DNA of 64,000 nt from Hyphomicrobiales bacterium (GCA_900471515.1 UCFC01000013.1:62001-126000), one strand, 5' to 3'. Positions 25,652 through 34,929 are shown, numbered from the stretch's first letter. Notes: generated by a model from the sequence alone, not told the origin. Numbers and translations are program-made.

Positions 25652-27433
25652 TCAGACGGGTTTGGGGGCGTGAGTAAGTTTGGCAATCTTCTTGATGTGG
25701 CTGACGGCAGCCGTGCCGCCGGCGGTCTTGGTGAAGAGGTCGAGAACGTCTTCATCGTCGTCGCCAACCGGCGTCAGGGCCTTGTCCATATAGGTTCCGG
25801 CATCTGCCCTGCGCGCAATCAGGAAGGCCGTGACGCTGAGATTGATGATCGTGCCGGCGAGCGAGACGTGTTTGCGGATCGTCTCGAAGGTAAAGCGCGG
25901 CCAGAACAGCAGCGGATGCTCGCGCTTGAGGCCGGGGCGCCGCTCGGAAGGATGTTTCAGGCGCAGAAGGCCGCTCTGCAGCGGATGCACGTTCTCCAGC
26001 GGCACGGTGGTCGCAAACGAGACCAGGACCTTGACCAGGCTGCTCAGCGAGATGCCGGTTGCGACAGCGCGGCGAAGCAGGGTCTTCATGTGCTCGGGCG
26101 AATAGTAGAGCGACCAGGCCTCCCGGTAGATGCTCTCCCATTCCGGCTTGCTCATCTTCTGATGCGCCGTGCAGACATGTTCGACGTCGTAAATATTGAG
26201 ATCGGCGTCCATATCGACGCCCTTCCTCCAGAGGACCTGATGGTCCTCCGAACCGGGCAGCGGCGTCAGGACGAAGAATTCGATGACGTCGAGCGGCAGC
26301 TCTTCCTGAATGATCCTGATGTCGCGGCGGATCGAGTCCGGCGTGTCTGCCGGGAAACCCAGGATATAGCCGGCCAGCGTCATGATGCCCTGCGCCTTCC
26401 AGGCAAGCAGCATCTTGCGGTATTCGGTGATCTTGTTCTGGTTCTTCTTGGCGGCGGTCAGGTTGTCCGGGTTGACGTTCTCGAGGCCGATGAAGACGCG
26501 GGTGACGCCGGCGCGTTTCGATTTTTCGATGAAATTCGGGATCTTGTGGCAGAGCGTATCCACCTGGATCATCAGCCCGAGCGGAATGCCGTCCTTTTCC
26601 CTGAGTTCGATCAGCCGGTCGAAGATGGCTTCCCAATCCTTGTTGCGGGCAAAATTATCGTCGGTGATGAAGAATTTATGGATGCCTTGCGCCCAGTTCA
26701 TGCGCACCAGTTTCTCGACATCGTCGGCCGAGCGGAAACGGGATTTGCGGCCCTGTACGTTGATGATCGTGCAGAAAGAACATTGATAGGGACAGCCGCG
26801 GCCCGCATCGAAGCTGGTGCTGAGGCCAAGCGTGCGCTGGATATTGTCTTTCGGCAGGAACGGCACCGGGGTGCCACCGATGCCGGGCAGATCGTTCATG
26901 AAATTGTAGAGCGGCTTCAACTCGCCGGCGGCGGCATCCAGCAGCACGGTCTCCAGCCGCCCTTCAGCCTCGCCGGCAAACATGGAAACGCCCATCTTGC
27001 GGCATTCCTCAAGGCCGATCGCATCGCCGTCGAGCATCGACAGGCATCCCGAGACATGAAAGCCGCCCATCGAAACCGGCAGTCCCGCATCGCGGAAGGG
27101 GCGCGCAATGTCGAGCGCGCGGGGATATTGGTTGGATTGCACGCCGATCAGCGCGACCATGCCGAAATTGCCGTTTCGGCTGAACTGCGACAGCAATGCC
27201 GCAAAATCGATTCGCGTATTGGTTTCGTCGATAACGGTGATGTCGATGGCGGTATCGGCGCCCAGGACCTGCCGCTCGGCGCAGTCGGCGGCGATGCCGT
27301 AAATGGCAGCAAGCGAGTTGGACGGAATCATGGCCCGCCACCAGCGAATGACGTAGCCGTCATCGTCATAGTGCGACGGTTTGATCAGGATCAGCTGAAA
27401 CCGCCTGCGAGCAACCTCTGAACTATGGGGCAA
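25652..27433 (-). CDS. B12-binding-type radical SAM protein
   Basis: 593 residues. The N-terminal region resembles a cobalamin-binding domain (about 13-150, with LILIKPSHYDDDGYVIRWWR). The radical SAM domain follows with the iron-sulfur motif CPYQCSFC (Cx3Cx2C, about residues 209-216), and a C-terminal extension of about 150 residues continues beyond the barrel. Such enzymes use SAM, often with B12, for radical chemistry such as methyl transfer; the substrate is not identifiable here. The start is a TTG without a clear ribosome-binding site. The gene has no obvious operon partner. Confidence 0.8.
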   Translation of the reverse strand: MPHSSEVARRRFQLILIKPSHYDDDGYVIRWWRAMIPSNSLAAIYGIAADCAERQVLGADTAIDITVIDETNTRIDFAALLSQFSRNGNFGMVALIGVQSNQYPRALDIARPFRDAGLPVSMGGFHVSGCLSMLDGDAIGLEECRKMGVSMFAGEAEGRLETVLLDAAAGELKPLYNFMNDLPGIGGTPVPFLPKDNIQRTLGLSTSFDAGRGCPYQCSFCTIINVQGRKSRFRSADDVEKLVRMNWAQGIHKFFITDDNFARNKDWEAIFDRLIELREKDGIPLGLMIQVDTLCHKIPNFIEKSKRAGVTRVFIGLENVNPDNLTAAKKNQNKITEYRKMLLAWKAQGIMTLAGYILGFPADTPDSIRRDIRIIQEELPLDVIEFFVLTPLPGSEDHQVLWRKGVDMDADLNIYDVEHVCTAHQKMSKPEWESIYREAWSLYYSPEHMKTLLRRAVATGISLSSLVKVLVSFATTVPLENVHPLQSGLLRLKHPSERRPGLKREHPLLFWPRFTFETIRKHVSLAGTIINLSVTAFLIARRADAGTYMDKALTPVGDDDEDVLDLFTKTAGGTAAVSHIKKIAKLTHAPKPV

Positions 27434-27746
27434 AATATCGATCTTTCGTTATGGGCTGCGCGCCGTATCCGGGTGGCGTGGCAGACCGGTCTGAGACATG
27501 TATTTCATGCTGTCGAAAGGCGCGGTCCCATAAGTGGGAACGCTGTAAACAAAACGCAATGGACCGATGCGGGCGCCTGCAACCCTAGCTTACCAATATC
27601 TTTTGACATAGGATATAGGTAGTTGGCGCAGGGCTCCAGTCAGCCGCAAGCGATGCGCCAATCGGCGCCTCGTCAAGAAATAAAGCTCAAAGATCAATGG
27701 GTTGGGAATAGTGCCCGGAAAGGCGAGGGGAGATCCCCCCGCTTCC
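27434..27746. other. Intergenic region between sthA and the radical SAM gene
   Basis: 313 bases without a credible gene. It holds the leader of the minus-strand radical SAM gene and the end of sthA. An eight-base inverted repeat TTGGCGCA / TGCGCCAA (27623-27661) spans a 23-base loop. A GGGGAGATCCCC-like palindrome near 27730 could help end sthA transcription. No tRNA cloverleaf was found. Confidence 0.5.
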
Positions 27747-29153
27747 TCACAGTTCGGATTTTATATCGCCCATACGGTTCCAGGCATCGAGACCGGCAAT
27801 CTTGTAGGCTTCTGCGAGCGTCGGGTAGTTGAACGTATTCTCGACGAAATATTCGACCGTGCCCTTCAGGTTAAGCACCGCCTGACCGATATGCACGAGT
27901 TCCGTGGCGCCTTCGCCGACAATGTGCACGCCAAGCAGGCGGCGCGTCTTCAGCGAGAAGATCAGCTTCAGCAGGCCGGTGTCCAGACCCATGATGTGGC
28001 CGCGCGAGGTTTCGCGGAAACGGGCAATGCCGCATTCGTAGGGAATGCCGCGTTCCTTCATTTCCTCTTCCGTCAGGCCGCAGGTCGAAATCTCCGGCAC
28101 GGCATAGATGCCGTAGGGGAAATATTTCTGCGGCTCCTTGGCCACGGCGCCGATTGCGACGCGCGCCGCGATACGGCCCTGTTCCATCGAGGTCGAGGCA
28201 AGGCTCGGGAAGCCGACAACGTCGCCGGCGGCATAGATATTGGGCACGGACGTCTGGAACGTCTCGGGATTGACCTTCAGGCGTCCGCGGCTGTCCGCCT
28301 CCAGGCCGATGGCCTCCAGGTTGAGCGTGTCGGTGGCGCCCATGCGCCCGGCCGCAAAGAGCACCATGTCGGTCACGAGATGCCGGCCGCTGTCCAGCGT
28401 CAGCTGAACCTTGCCGCTGTCGAGCCGCTCGACCTTTTCGGCCTTCGTGCCGAGCAACAGCTTCATATTGCGGTCGCGCAGCTGATAGGTGAAATCCTCG
28501 ACGATCTCCTTGTCGATGAAGTCGAGCATGGTCGATTTCGGGTCGATAACGGTGACGGCCGTATCCAGCGCCGAAAAGATCGTCGCATATTCGATGCCGA
28601 TGACGCCGGCGCCGATGACGACCATGCTGCGCGGCAGTTCCTCGATATCGAGCAACTCGTCGCTGTCGAGCACGGTCTTGTTGTCGAAGGGCATGTAGTC
28701 GGGCCGGAAGGGCTTGGTGCCGACGGCAAGCAGAATGCTGGCGCCCGTTACCGTCATGGTCTCGCCGTCGTCCTTGATGACCTGCAGGCTGTTGGCGTCG
28801 ATGAAGCTTGCCTTGCCGCGGATATGCTGGACGCGGTTGCGGGCGAACTGGTGTTCGAGCACTTCGACTTCATGGTCGAGCGTGATCAGCAGGCGGCGGC
28901 GCAGGTCCTCGGCGCTGATCTCCTGCTTGACGCGGTAGCTGCGGCCGTAGAAGCCGCGCTCACGCCAGCCGGAAAGATTGAGCGCGGTTTCGCGCAGCGT
29001 CTTGGACGGGATCGTGCCGGTATGGACGGAAACGCCGCCGACGCGTTTTCCCTGCTCGATGACCAGCACTTTCTTGCCGAGTTTTGCAGCCTGGATTGCG
29101 CCGCGGCGCCCCGCCGGTCCGCTGCCCACTACCACGAGATCGTACTGGAACAT
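27747..29153 (-). CDS. sthA: Soluble pyridine nucleotide transhydrogenase
   Basis: 468 residues, a FAD flavoprotein of the dihydrolipoamide dehydrogenase superfamily that transfers hydride between NADPH and NAD+. The FAD site is VVVGSGPAGRRGA (about 7-19) and the NAD(P) site MVVIGAGVIGIEYA (about 178-191). The redox-active cysteine pair of the disulfide reductases is absent; the region reads HTGTIPSKTLRE, as in SthA. AAAGG precedes the ATG. Confidence 0.95.
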   Translation of the reverse strand: MFQYDLVVVGSGPAGRRGAIQAAKLGKKVLVIEQGKRVGGVSVHTGTIPSKTLRETALNLSGWRERGFYGRSYRVKQEISAEDLRRRLLITLDHEVEVLEHQFARNRVQHIRGKASFIDANSLQVIKDDGETMTVTGASILLAVGTKPFRPDYMPFDNKTVLDSDELLDIEELPRSMVVIGAGVIGIEYATIFSALDTAVTVIDPKSTMLDFIDKEIVEDFTYQLRDRNMKLLLGTKAEKVERLDSGKVQLTLDSGRHLVTDMVLFAAGRMGATDTLNLEAIGLEADSRGRLKVNPETFQTSVPNIYAAGDVVGFPSLASTSMEQGRIAARVAIGAVAKEPQKYFPYGIYAVPEISTCGLTEEEMKERGIPYECGIARFRETSRGHIMGLDTGLLKLIFSLKTRRLLGVHIVGEGATELVHIGQAVLNLKGTVEYFVENTFNYPTLAEAYKIAGLDAWNRMGDIKSEL

Positions 29154-29251
29154 CCTTTAGCCCCGAACTTGAATTGGAATCATTTTGCGACGCGAAATGT
29201 CGCGCGTTCATCGGTAGCCGGTCAATGTTACAGTTTGGTATTCCGGGCAGT

Positions 29252-29866
29252 TCAGGAATTCAAAAAGCCGAACATTGGCTCAAGCCGCTCGAAGGTGCGA
29301 TCCATCGCATAAGCGCCGATGAAGAAAAGGGACAGATGGCCGTATGTCAGCGAGATCTGCGACTCCGCCGCCATCTCTCCCTCCTTGGCAACACCGGCGA
29401 CGTAGATGGCAGAAGCCAGTCCCGTACGGTCGGCGCCGGCCTTGCAGTGGATGAGCATCGGCTTGGGGGCGGCGGCCATGATCGCCATCAGCTGGCGTCC
29501 TTCCTCGACCGACAGCTCCTTCGTCGCCGACATGCGGAAATCGATATGCTTTATGTTGAGGCCATTTGCTGCGGCGACTTCGTTGTCGTACCAGGCCTGG
29601 CCGCTGCTGTCGCCGCGCAGGTTCAGTACGGATTTGATGCCGTATTCCTTGGCGAGTTCGCCAAGCTTGGCCGGCGAGGGCTGGGCGGAACGGTAGACCT
29701 GGCCTTCGACGACCGCGTGCACGTTGGTCGAAAGCTGCAGGTAGCCGAGATAGAGGCCGGTCACGACGAGCAGCAGAAACGTCAGCCGTACCAGCGATTG
29801 AAGGCTCGGCGGCGCGTACAAGCGACGAGGAGAAATGCCCATGGTTCCCATCCGGTTGTCAGTCAT
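29252..29866 (-). CDS. Membrane-anchored tyrosine/dual-specificity phosphatase
   Basis: 204 residues. One N-terminal membrane helix (LVRLTFLLLVVTGLYLGYL, about 25-43) is followed by a phosphatase domain with VYRSAQPSPAKLGEL near residue 58, SVLNLRGDSSGQ near 79, and the P-loop HCKAGADRTG at 140-149 with catalytic Cys141 and Arg147. This type resembles PTPs of the DSP/Siw14 group. The domain should face the periplasm if the helix is a signal anchor. Substrate unknown (phosphotyrosine or an inositol/lipid phosphate). Confidence 0.85.
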   Translation of the reverse strand: MTDNRMGTMGISPRRLYAPPSLQSLVRLTFLLLVVTGLYLGYLQLSTNVHAVVEGQVYRSAQPSPAKLGELAKEYGIKSVLNLRGDSSGQAWYDNEVAAANGLNIKHIDFRMSATKELSVEEGRQLMAIMAAAPKPMLIHCKAGADRTGLASAIYVAGVAKEGEMAAESQISLTYGHLSLFFIGAYAMDRTFERLEPMFGFLNS

Positions 29867-29914
29867 CCAGCTTGGAGAACGTCAAGATGGCTTTTTCATG
29901 CCTTAGCCGCCGTC

Positions 29915-30730
29915 TCAAATCAGGCGCAGGCCCTTGAGGCTCGCTTGTCCGTCCTTGCCGATGATGATGTGATCGTGAATGGCAATGCCGAGCGGCTTTG
30001 CGGCATCGATAATCATCTTCGTCATGTCGATATCGGCGCGCGACGGCGTGGGATCGCCCGAAGGGTGGTTGTGCACCAGAATCAGCGCCGTTGCCGAAAG
30101 CTCGAGCGCCCGCCGCACCACCTCGCGCGGATAGACAGGCGTGTGGTCAACGGTCCCCTGTCCCTGCACCTCGTCGGCAATCAGCGCATTGCGCTTGTCG
30201 AGGAAGAGAATGCGGAACTGCTCGCGCGTCTCGTGCGCCATGGCCGCATGACAATACTGTACGACCGACGACCAGGAGGACAGCACCTGCTTGCCCTTGA
30301 GTTCGCTCTTCAGCGCGCGATGGCCAATGGTCGATATCAGCTTCAGATCGAGCGCCACCGCCTCTCCGACGCCCTTGACCTCCTGCAGCAGCGCTGCCGG
30401 CGCGCCGAAGACGCCGGCAAGCGAACCGAAGCGATCGATCAGCGCCTTGGCGATCGGTTTGGTGTCGCGGCGGGGGATCAGCCGGAAAAGCAGGAGTTCG
30501 AGGATTTCGTAATCGGCAAGCGCCGTATCGCCATGGTCGCGGAAGCGATTGCGCAACCGCTCGCGATGGCCGTGATAATGCTCCTGCCCGGCGGGCAGGG
30601 GGGCCTTCGGCACGGAAGATGCCACCTTTGCCGGCTGCGTGAAAAACGCCCGTTCGTCCGCAGCGATATCCTCGTCCATGTCGAAGGGCAGCTTGTCTTC
30701 GCCAGCCTGCGGAACGGGGCTTTTCGCCAT
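29915..30730 (-). CDS. radC: RadC-family JAB-domain protein
   Basis: About 271 residues. An N-terminal helix-hairpin-helix region ([20 protein letters not shown]) is followed by the MPN/JAB metalloprotease-like domain, whose metal motif is [14 protein letters not shown] near residue 215. The family was once tied to DNA repair but the role is unsettled. The ATG giving [12 protein letters not shown] is chosen; a GTG four codons upstream (30742) would overlap the map stop. Coupled to map upstream. Confidence 0.92.
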   Translation of the reverse strand: MAKSPVPQAGEDKLPFDMDEDIAADERAFFTQPAKVASSVPKAPLPAGQEHYHGHRERLRNRFRDHGDTALADYEILELLLFRLIPRRDTKPIAKALIDRFGSLAGVFGAPAALLQEVKGVGEAVALDLKLISTIGHRALKSELKGKQVLSSWSSVVQYCHAAMAHETREQFRILFLDKRNALIADEVQGQGTVDHTPVYPREVVRRALELSATALILVHNHPSGDPTPSRADIDMTKMIIDAAKPLGIAIHDHIIIGKDGQASLKGLRLI

Positions 30731-30738
30731 GGAGACCG

Positions 30739-31575
30739 TCACCCGTTCAGCGGCGGCAGGCCCGGCCGGTCGAGGCCGGCCGGCGACAGGGTGAAGATCT
30801 CGCAGCCGTTGGCAGTCACGCCGATCGTATGTTCGTATTGGGCAGACAGCGAGCGGTCGCGCGTCACCGCGGTCCAGCCGTCTGCCAGCACTTTCACATG
30901 CGGGCGACCGAGATTGATCATCGGTTCGATGGTGAAGATCATGCCCTCGCGCATCTCCGGCCCTTCGTTGGCGCGGCCGTAATGCAGGATGTTCGGCGAA
31001 TCGTGGAAAAGGCGGCCCACACCATGGCCGCAGAAATCGCGCACGACCGAGCAGCGCTCGGCTTCGGCATAGGTCTGGATCGCTTCGCCGATCGCGCCGG
31101 TGCGGGCGCCGGGATGAACGGCGGCAATGCCGCGCATCAGCGACTCGTAGGTCACTTCCAGCAGCCGTTCGGCGGCGCGCTTGATCTGTCCGACCGGATA
31201 CATGCGGCTCGAATCGCCGTGCCAGCCGTCGACGACGAAGGTCACGTCGATATTGACGATGTCGCCGTCGCGCAGCGGCTTGTCGTCGGGAATTCCGTGG
31301 CAGACCACATGATTGATCGAGGTGCAGGTGGATTTCGTATAGCCGCGATAGTTCAGCGTCGCCGGATAGGCGCCGTGATCCATGCCGAATTCGAAAACGA
31401 AGCGGTCGATTTCATTGGTTGCGAGACCCGGCTTGACGATATCGGCAAGCGCATCGAGGCAGCGCGCGGTCAGCTGGCACGCATTGCGCATTCCCTCGAA
31501 TGCTTCGGGGCCGTAAAGCCTGATGGCGCCGGTATTTTTGGGCGGCGCGGTTGCGGCTTCGATATAGTTCACCAT
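30739..31575 (-). CDS. map: Methionine aminopeptidase, type I
   Basis: 278 residues. It removes initiator Met from nascent proteins. Type I signatures are present: [20 protein letters not shown], then the metal ligands in [39 protein letters not shown] and [13 protein letters not shown], with a final glutamate in [10 protein letters not shown]. The gene runs into radC with almost no gap, so they form one transcript. The ATG matches [12 protein letters not shown]. Confidence 0.96.
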   Translation of the reverse strand: MVNYIEAATAPPKNTGAIRLYGPEAFEGMRNACQLTARCLDALADIVKPGLATNEIDRFVFEFGMDHGAYPATLNYRGYTKSTCTSINHVVCHGIPDDKPLRDGDIVNIDVTFVVDGWHGDSSRMYPVGQIKRAAERLLEVTYESLMRGIAAVHPGARTGAIGEAIQTYAEAERCSVVRDFCGHGVGRLFHDSPNILHYGRANEGPEMREGMIFTIEPMINLGRPHVKVLADGWTAVTRDRSLSAQYEHTIGVTANGCEIFTLSPAGLDRPGLPPLNG

Positions 31576-31772
31576 TGCAAGGCCTTAGCAGAAATTGTCG
31601 TCTCTTTTCATAATGCAGCTATGCCGGGTTCGTCCATCGGGATCAACCGCATGGGCAAGATTTCTCGGGCGTGTCGGATCGGATGAAAGGGTGCCGCCGG
31701 GCCGCCCACCGGCTTCACGGGAGCTGCGGACCATCAGTATCCACAGTCTTGTCAATGAGATAGGATTGTGGC

Positions 31773-31805
31773 CGGAAAATTCCACTGTTACTCACCGATT
31801 GGTGA
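31773..31805. promoter_or_regulatory. Candidate TetR operator region
   Basis: A dyad TCACC-GATT-GGTGA (31792-31805), preceded by the palindrome GGAAAATTCC (31773-31782), ends 18 bases before the TetR start codon. TetR proteins commonly repress their own genes from such sites. The match is positional and symmetric only. Confidence 0.4.
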
Positions 31806-31823
31806 CAGACCGGGGTTGACCGA

Positions 31824-32483
31824 ATGCTGAATGAAACTGCCGTGGCCGCGCTCGAACAGACGGGTGCAGCCGAGCCTGAGAAGCGTATCCGCGACAGGGG
31901 CGCCACCGAGCGCGCCATTCTGAAGGCGGCCAAGAACCTGCTGGCGGAAGAGGGGTTCCAGAATTTCGGCATCAATGCGGTGGCCCGCCGCGCCGGCTGC
32001 GACAAGCAGTTGATCTACCGCTATTACGGCGGCCTCGACGGCCTCGTCGAAGCGATCGGCGCCGATCTGGGCAGCTGGGTCAAGGACCGCATTCCCGAGG
32101 ATACCGGCGGCATGTTCCTCCTGACCTATGGCGACCTGATGGAGCGGCTGTCGCTGCTATTTCTCGAAGCGTTGCGCGACGATCCGCTGATGCGCCGCAT
32201 CGTCGCCTGGGAGGTCTCGGAAAATACCGAGCAGGTGAGGCGTCTTTCCGAAGCGCGTTCGAAAGCGCTCGGACTGTGGCTTGACCGTATGCGCGGTTCG
32301 CTGGCGCCGCCGAAGGGTGTCGATACCGCAGCCGTCAACGCCCTGATCTTCGCTTCGATCCAGCATCTCGTGCTTGCGGCCGCCGCCGGCGGGCAATGCG
32401 CGGGCCTGGTTCTGAAGAACGGCAAGGATTGGGAAAAGGCGGCAACAGCGCTGAAGCGGCTGGTGCGCGGCGTCTACGGCTAA
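31824..32483 (+). CDS. TetR/AcrR-family regulator
   Basis: 219 residues. The N-terminal helix-turn-helix (about residues 25-75) reads ERAILKAAKNLLAEEGFQ, then NAVARRAGCDKQLIYRYYGG. The all-helical C-terminal ligand and dimer domain follows. It is divergent from map, and no efflux pump or enzyme gene neighbours it, so the regulated target is unknown. An inverted repeat just upstream suggests autoregulation. Confidence 0.92.
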   Translation: MLNETAVAALEQTGAAEPEKRIRDRGATERAILKAAKNLLAEEGFQNFGINAVARRAGCDKQLIYRYYGGLDGLVEAIGADLGSWVKDRIPEDTGGMFLLTYGDLMERLSLLFLEALRDDPLMRRIVAWEVSENTEQVRRLSEARSKALGLWLDRMRGSLAPPKGVDTAAVNALIFASIQHLVLAAAAGGQCAGLVLKNGKDWEKAATALKRLVRGVYG

Positions 32484-32614
32484 GACCTGCCGCGCAACAA
32501 ATGTGCCGCGGCTTTGCGACATGAACATGCGAAAACGGGAGTCTGAGGGGCGGGCGTCGCTGCGGGATCGCAGCGCGCTTCAGGCAATCCACAGCCTCCG
32601 CGTCCTCGTTAACC

Positions 32615-32630
32615 TTAACAATTGGTTTAC
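32615..32630. promoter_or_regulatory. CtrA-like site upstream of the small membrane pair
   Basis: TTAA, seven bases, TTTAC: one mismatch from the CtrA consensus TTAA-N7-TTAAC, about 75 bases before the first start codon. A further GTTAAC lies at 32645-32650. Confidence 0.3.
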
Positions 32631-32702
32631 GTTGCGTGGCGCTGGTTAACTCGCCAGTGTGCCCCACATGAGAGATGAACGAGTGTGGACCCGAGTTCAG
32701 TG

Positions 32703-32876
32703 ATGGGAACCAGAACAGCCAGAACCGCGTTGCTTGTCGCGGCGATGATGTTTTTCGCCGTACTGGCGCTGGATATCGCCGTGCCCACGCTCGTACTCTG
32801 CATCATGGCATCGTCGGTCTGGCTCGTGTCTCTTGATATGCCGGTCCTGCGCAAGCACGAAGGAGGAGCCGCATGA
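32703..32876 (+). CDS. Small two-helix membrane protein
   Basis: 57 residues from the ATG (MGTRTARTALLVAAMM); an in-frame GTG lies 18 bases upstream. Almost the whole protein is hydrophobic, two predicted helices (about 9-27 and 29-45), then [21 protein letters not shown] at its end serves the next gene, whose ATG overlaps this stop. No family recognised. The overlap, the good ribosome-binding site for the partner and the codon use support it as a real operon. Confidence 0.65.
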   Translation: MGTRTARTALLVAAMMFFAVLALDIAVPTLVLCIMASSVWLVSLDMPVLRKHEGGAA

Positions 32877-33202
32877 AGTGGTTTCTGATCTTCTGGGCCG
32901 GCCCGATCGTCTTCCTGGCGGGTTGGTACTGGCTTTCCTACTACGATCTGAATTTCGGCATCTTCATGCTGACCCGGCAGGTCCATGACCTGACCTTCGA
33001 GATTTACGGCAAGGCGCTCGGCCTGCCGCCGCAGGAAATTCCGCCGCTCGTCGCCCGCGCCATTGCCGTCGACAGCCTCGTCGTCTTCGCCGTCATGGGC
33101 TTCCGCAAGCGCCGCCAGATCGCCGGCTGGTGGAAGGCGCGTCACGCCTGCGTGTCGTCCGCCGATCTCGCCAGCAAGGAAAGCCTGTCGAGCGCTCCCT
33201 GA
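32873..33202 (+). CDS. Small membrane protein, partner of the preceding gene
   Basis: 109 residues. An N-terminal helix ([20 protein letters not shown], about 3-22), a central amphipathic stretch ([20 protein letters not shown]) and a second hydrophobic segment near [14 protein letters not shown], then a basic tail. It starts inside the upstream stop (ATGA) after AAGGAGGAG. Its last 61 bases overlap convergent ruvX. Function unknown. Confidence 0.7.
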   Translation: MKWFLIFWAGPIVFLAGWYWLSYYDLNFGIFMLTRQVHDLTFEIYGKALGLPPQEIPPLVARAIAVDSLVVFAVMGFRKRRQIAGWWKARHACVSSADLASKESLSSAP

Positions 33203-33633
33203 AGGATGAAACTCGCCGCTGCCGAATCGATGCGTTCGGCGCGTTTCGCCCGCGAGACATCCATTTCCAGCAAGGCCCGTTCGGCCGCCACGGTCGATAG
33301 CCGCTCATCCCAATAAATGAAGGGAATGGCGGTCTTCTGCTCCATGTTGCGCACGAAGGCCCGCGTCGCCTGCACGCGCGGTCCCGCCGATCCGTCCATG
33401 TTCATGGGCAGGCCGATGACGAAGGCCGCGACCTTCTCCTTCGCCGCGAACCCCAGCAGCGTCTCGGCGTCGATCGAAAATTTCTCGCGCCTGATGACCG
33501 GGCGCGGCGTGGCAAAACGGCGCCCCAGATCGGACATGGCAAGGCCGATCGTCTTGGTGCCGAGGTCGAGGCCGGCAATTGCCTGTCCGGGGCCGAGCAT
33601 TCCCGCCAGTTCCTCGATCGTCAGCACTGTCAT
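33142..33633 (-). CDS. ruvX: Putative pre-16S rRNA nuclease / Holliday junction resolvase-like
   Basis: 163 residues, RNase H fold of the YqgF/RuvX family. The catalytic aspartate lies in [15 protein letters not shown] near residue 20. [33 protein letters not shown] and the closing [15 protein letters not shown] complete the family pattern. It processes the 5' end of 16S rRNA in E. coli. The 3' end overlaps the convergent membrane gene. Confidence 0.93.
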   Translation of the reverse strand: MTVLTIEELAGMLGPGQAIAGLDLGTKTIGLAMSDLGRRFATPRPVIRREKFSIDAETLLGFAAKEKVAAFVIGLPMNMDGSAGPRVQATRAFVRNMEQKTAIPFIYWDERLSTVAAERALLEMDVSRAKRAERIDSAAASFILQGALDRLSLLARSADDTQA

Positions 33634-33704
33634 TGCCCTGTCATCCCGTCAAAAGAAATTGAAGCTCCCACCGCTTTTCTTTGCGGCCATATCGGCTATG
33701 TCCT

Positions 33705-33752
33705 TAGAGCAATTCCAGAAAAAGTGCGAAACGGTTTTCCGACCGGAATTGT
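33705..33752. repeat. Rhizobial dispersed palindromic repeat, copy 1
   Basis: About 48 bases starting AGAGCAATTCCAG, then AAGTGCGAAACGGTTTTCC, with flanking inverted CAATTCC (33710-33716) and GGAATTG (33745-33751). I recall close variants scattered through many rhizobial and agrobacterial chromosomes, always intergenic. It sits between ruvX and the UPF0173 gene. Confidence 0.7.
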
Positions 33753-33811
33753 TTTAACCCATTCTGGCCCCCGAAATCGTCTTTTGCAGCACGTAATAAA
33801 GGAGACTTTTC

Positions 33812-34516
33812 ATGAAGATCACCTGGCTTGGCCATTCCGCTTTCCGCCTTGAGACGAAAGCCGCCAAAATCCTGATCGATCCCTTCCTGACCTATAATCC
33901 GTCTTTCGCCGGCCAGGATATCAAGGAAGTGACCAGGGGCATCACCCATATCCTGCTGACGCACGGCCATGCCGACCATGTCGGCGATACCGTCGAGATT
34001 GCCAGGCAGACCGGTGCCGTCGTCCTCGCCAATGCCGACCTTGCGTCCTGGCTCGGCACCAAGGGTGTCGAGAAGCTCGAAATGGGCAATACCGGCGGCA
34101 CTGTCCCGCTCGGCAGCTTCACCGCCACCTTCACCAATGCGCTGCATTCGTCTGCACAGACCACCGAAGACGGCGTTTCCCATTCGCTCGGCAGCGCCAA
34201 CGGCCTGATGCTGCATTTCGACGACGAGCCGAGCCTCTTCCACATGGGCGATACGGATATCTTCTCGGACATGGCGCTGATCAACGAGCTGCACCAGCCC
34301 GATATCGGCATCGTGCCGATCGGTGATCGGTTCACCATGGGCGGCGCGGTGGCGGCCCTTGCCTGCCAGCGTTACTTCACCTTCAAGACGGCCATTCCCT
34401 GCCACTACGGCACCTTCCCGATCATCGACCAGACGCCGGAAAAATTCGTCGCCGGCATGGAGGCATCGAAGACGGAAGTGAAGGCGCCGAAGCCCGGCGA
34501 AAGCCTGTCGCTCTGA
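33812..34516 (+). CDS. UPF0173 metal-dependent hydrolase
   Basis: 234 residues, metallo-beta-lactamase fold. The zinc motif [10 protein letters not shown] has His51, His53, Asp55 and His56, preceded by [12 protein letters not shown]. Later ligands lie in [11 protein letters not shown] and near [10 protein letters not shown]. This is the UPF0173 group; the substrate is unknown. GGAGAC precedes the ATG. A strong hairpin follows the stop and separates it from gatC. Confidence 0.93.
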   Translation: MKITWLGHSAFRLETKAAKILIDPFLTYNPSFAGQDIKEVTRGITHILLTHGHADHVGDTVEIARQTGAVVLANADLASWLGTKGVEKLEMGNTGGTVPLGSFTATFTNALHSSAQTTEDGVSHSLGSANGLMLHFDDEPSLFHMGDTDIFSDMALINELHQPDIGIVPIGDRFTMGGAVAALACQRYFTFKTAIPCHYGTFPIIDQTPEKFVAGMEASKTEVKAPKPGESLSL

Positions 34517-34523
34517 TGTGTCA

Positions 34524-34551
34524 GCCCTCAAATCCCGGTGGGTTTGAGGGC
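34524..34551 (+). terminator. Hairpin after the UPF0173 gene
   Basis: A perfect nine-base stem (GCCCTCAAA / TTTGAGGGC) with a ten-base loop, eight bases past the stop. It lacks a good T-run but separates this gene from the gatC promoter. Confidence 0.55.
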
Positions 34552-34583
34552 AGGAATTCTGCATTGCCGAAAAGGCAAACCCG

Positions 34584-34612
34584 TTGCACAGGACGGCCAT
34601 GGTCTTTATAGC
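34584..34612 (+). promoter_or_regulatory. Promoter of gatCA
   Basis: TTGCAC and TATAGC with a 17-base spacer, ending 30 bases before the gatC ATG. The leader starts with a TAGGAA-AA-TTCCTA palindrome (34615-34628). Confidence 0.6.
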
Positions 34613-34641
34613 GGTAGGAAAATTCCTATCCGGAGAATGCC

Positions 34642-34929
34642 ATGTCCGTCGATCTCGCCACCGTTAAGCGCGTCGCGCGCCTTGCCCGTATTGCCGTCTC
34701 CGAAGAAGAGGCAAATCGCATGGTCGGTGAGCTGAACGGCATCCTCGGCTTCGTCGAGCAGCTGTCGGAAGTCAATGTCGATGGCGTCGAGGCCATGACT
34801 TCGGTGACTCCGATGGACATGAAGAAGCGCGCTGACGTCGTCAACGACGGCAACAAGGCCGCCGATATCGTCGCCAATGCGCCGATCACCGACCACAATT
34901 TCTTCCTGGTGCCGAAAGTCGTCGAATAA
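34642..34929 (+). CDS. gatC: Asp/Glu-tRNA amidotransferase subunit C
   Basis: 95 residues, the small subunit that links GatA and GatB. Signatures: [41 protein letters not shown] near residue 34, and the ending [16 protein letters not shown]. The complex amidates Glu-tRNA-Gln, and Asp-tRNA-Asn where AsnRS is absent. It is first of a gatCA pair; gatB is 3.5 kb away. Confidence 0.96.
   Translation: MSVDLATVKRVARLARIAVSEEEANRMVGELNGILGFVEQLSEVNVDGVEAMTSVTPMDMKKRADVVNDGNKAADIVANAPITDHNFFLVPKVVE

Noticed and set aside
27623..27661. TTGGCGCA / TGCGCCAA inverted repeat as a tRNA or structured RNA
   Set aside because: No cloverleaf, a 23-base unpaired loop and no promoter or terminator pair around it.
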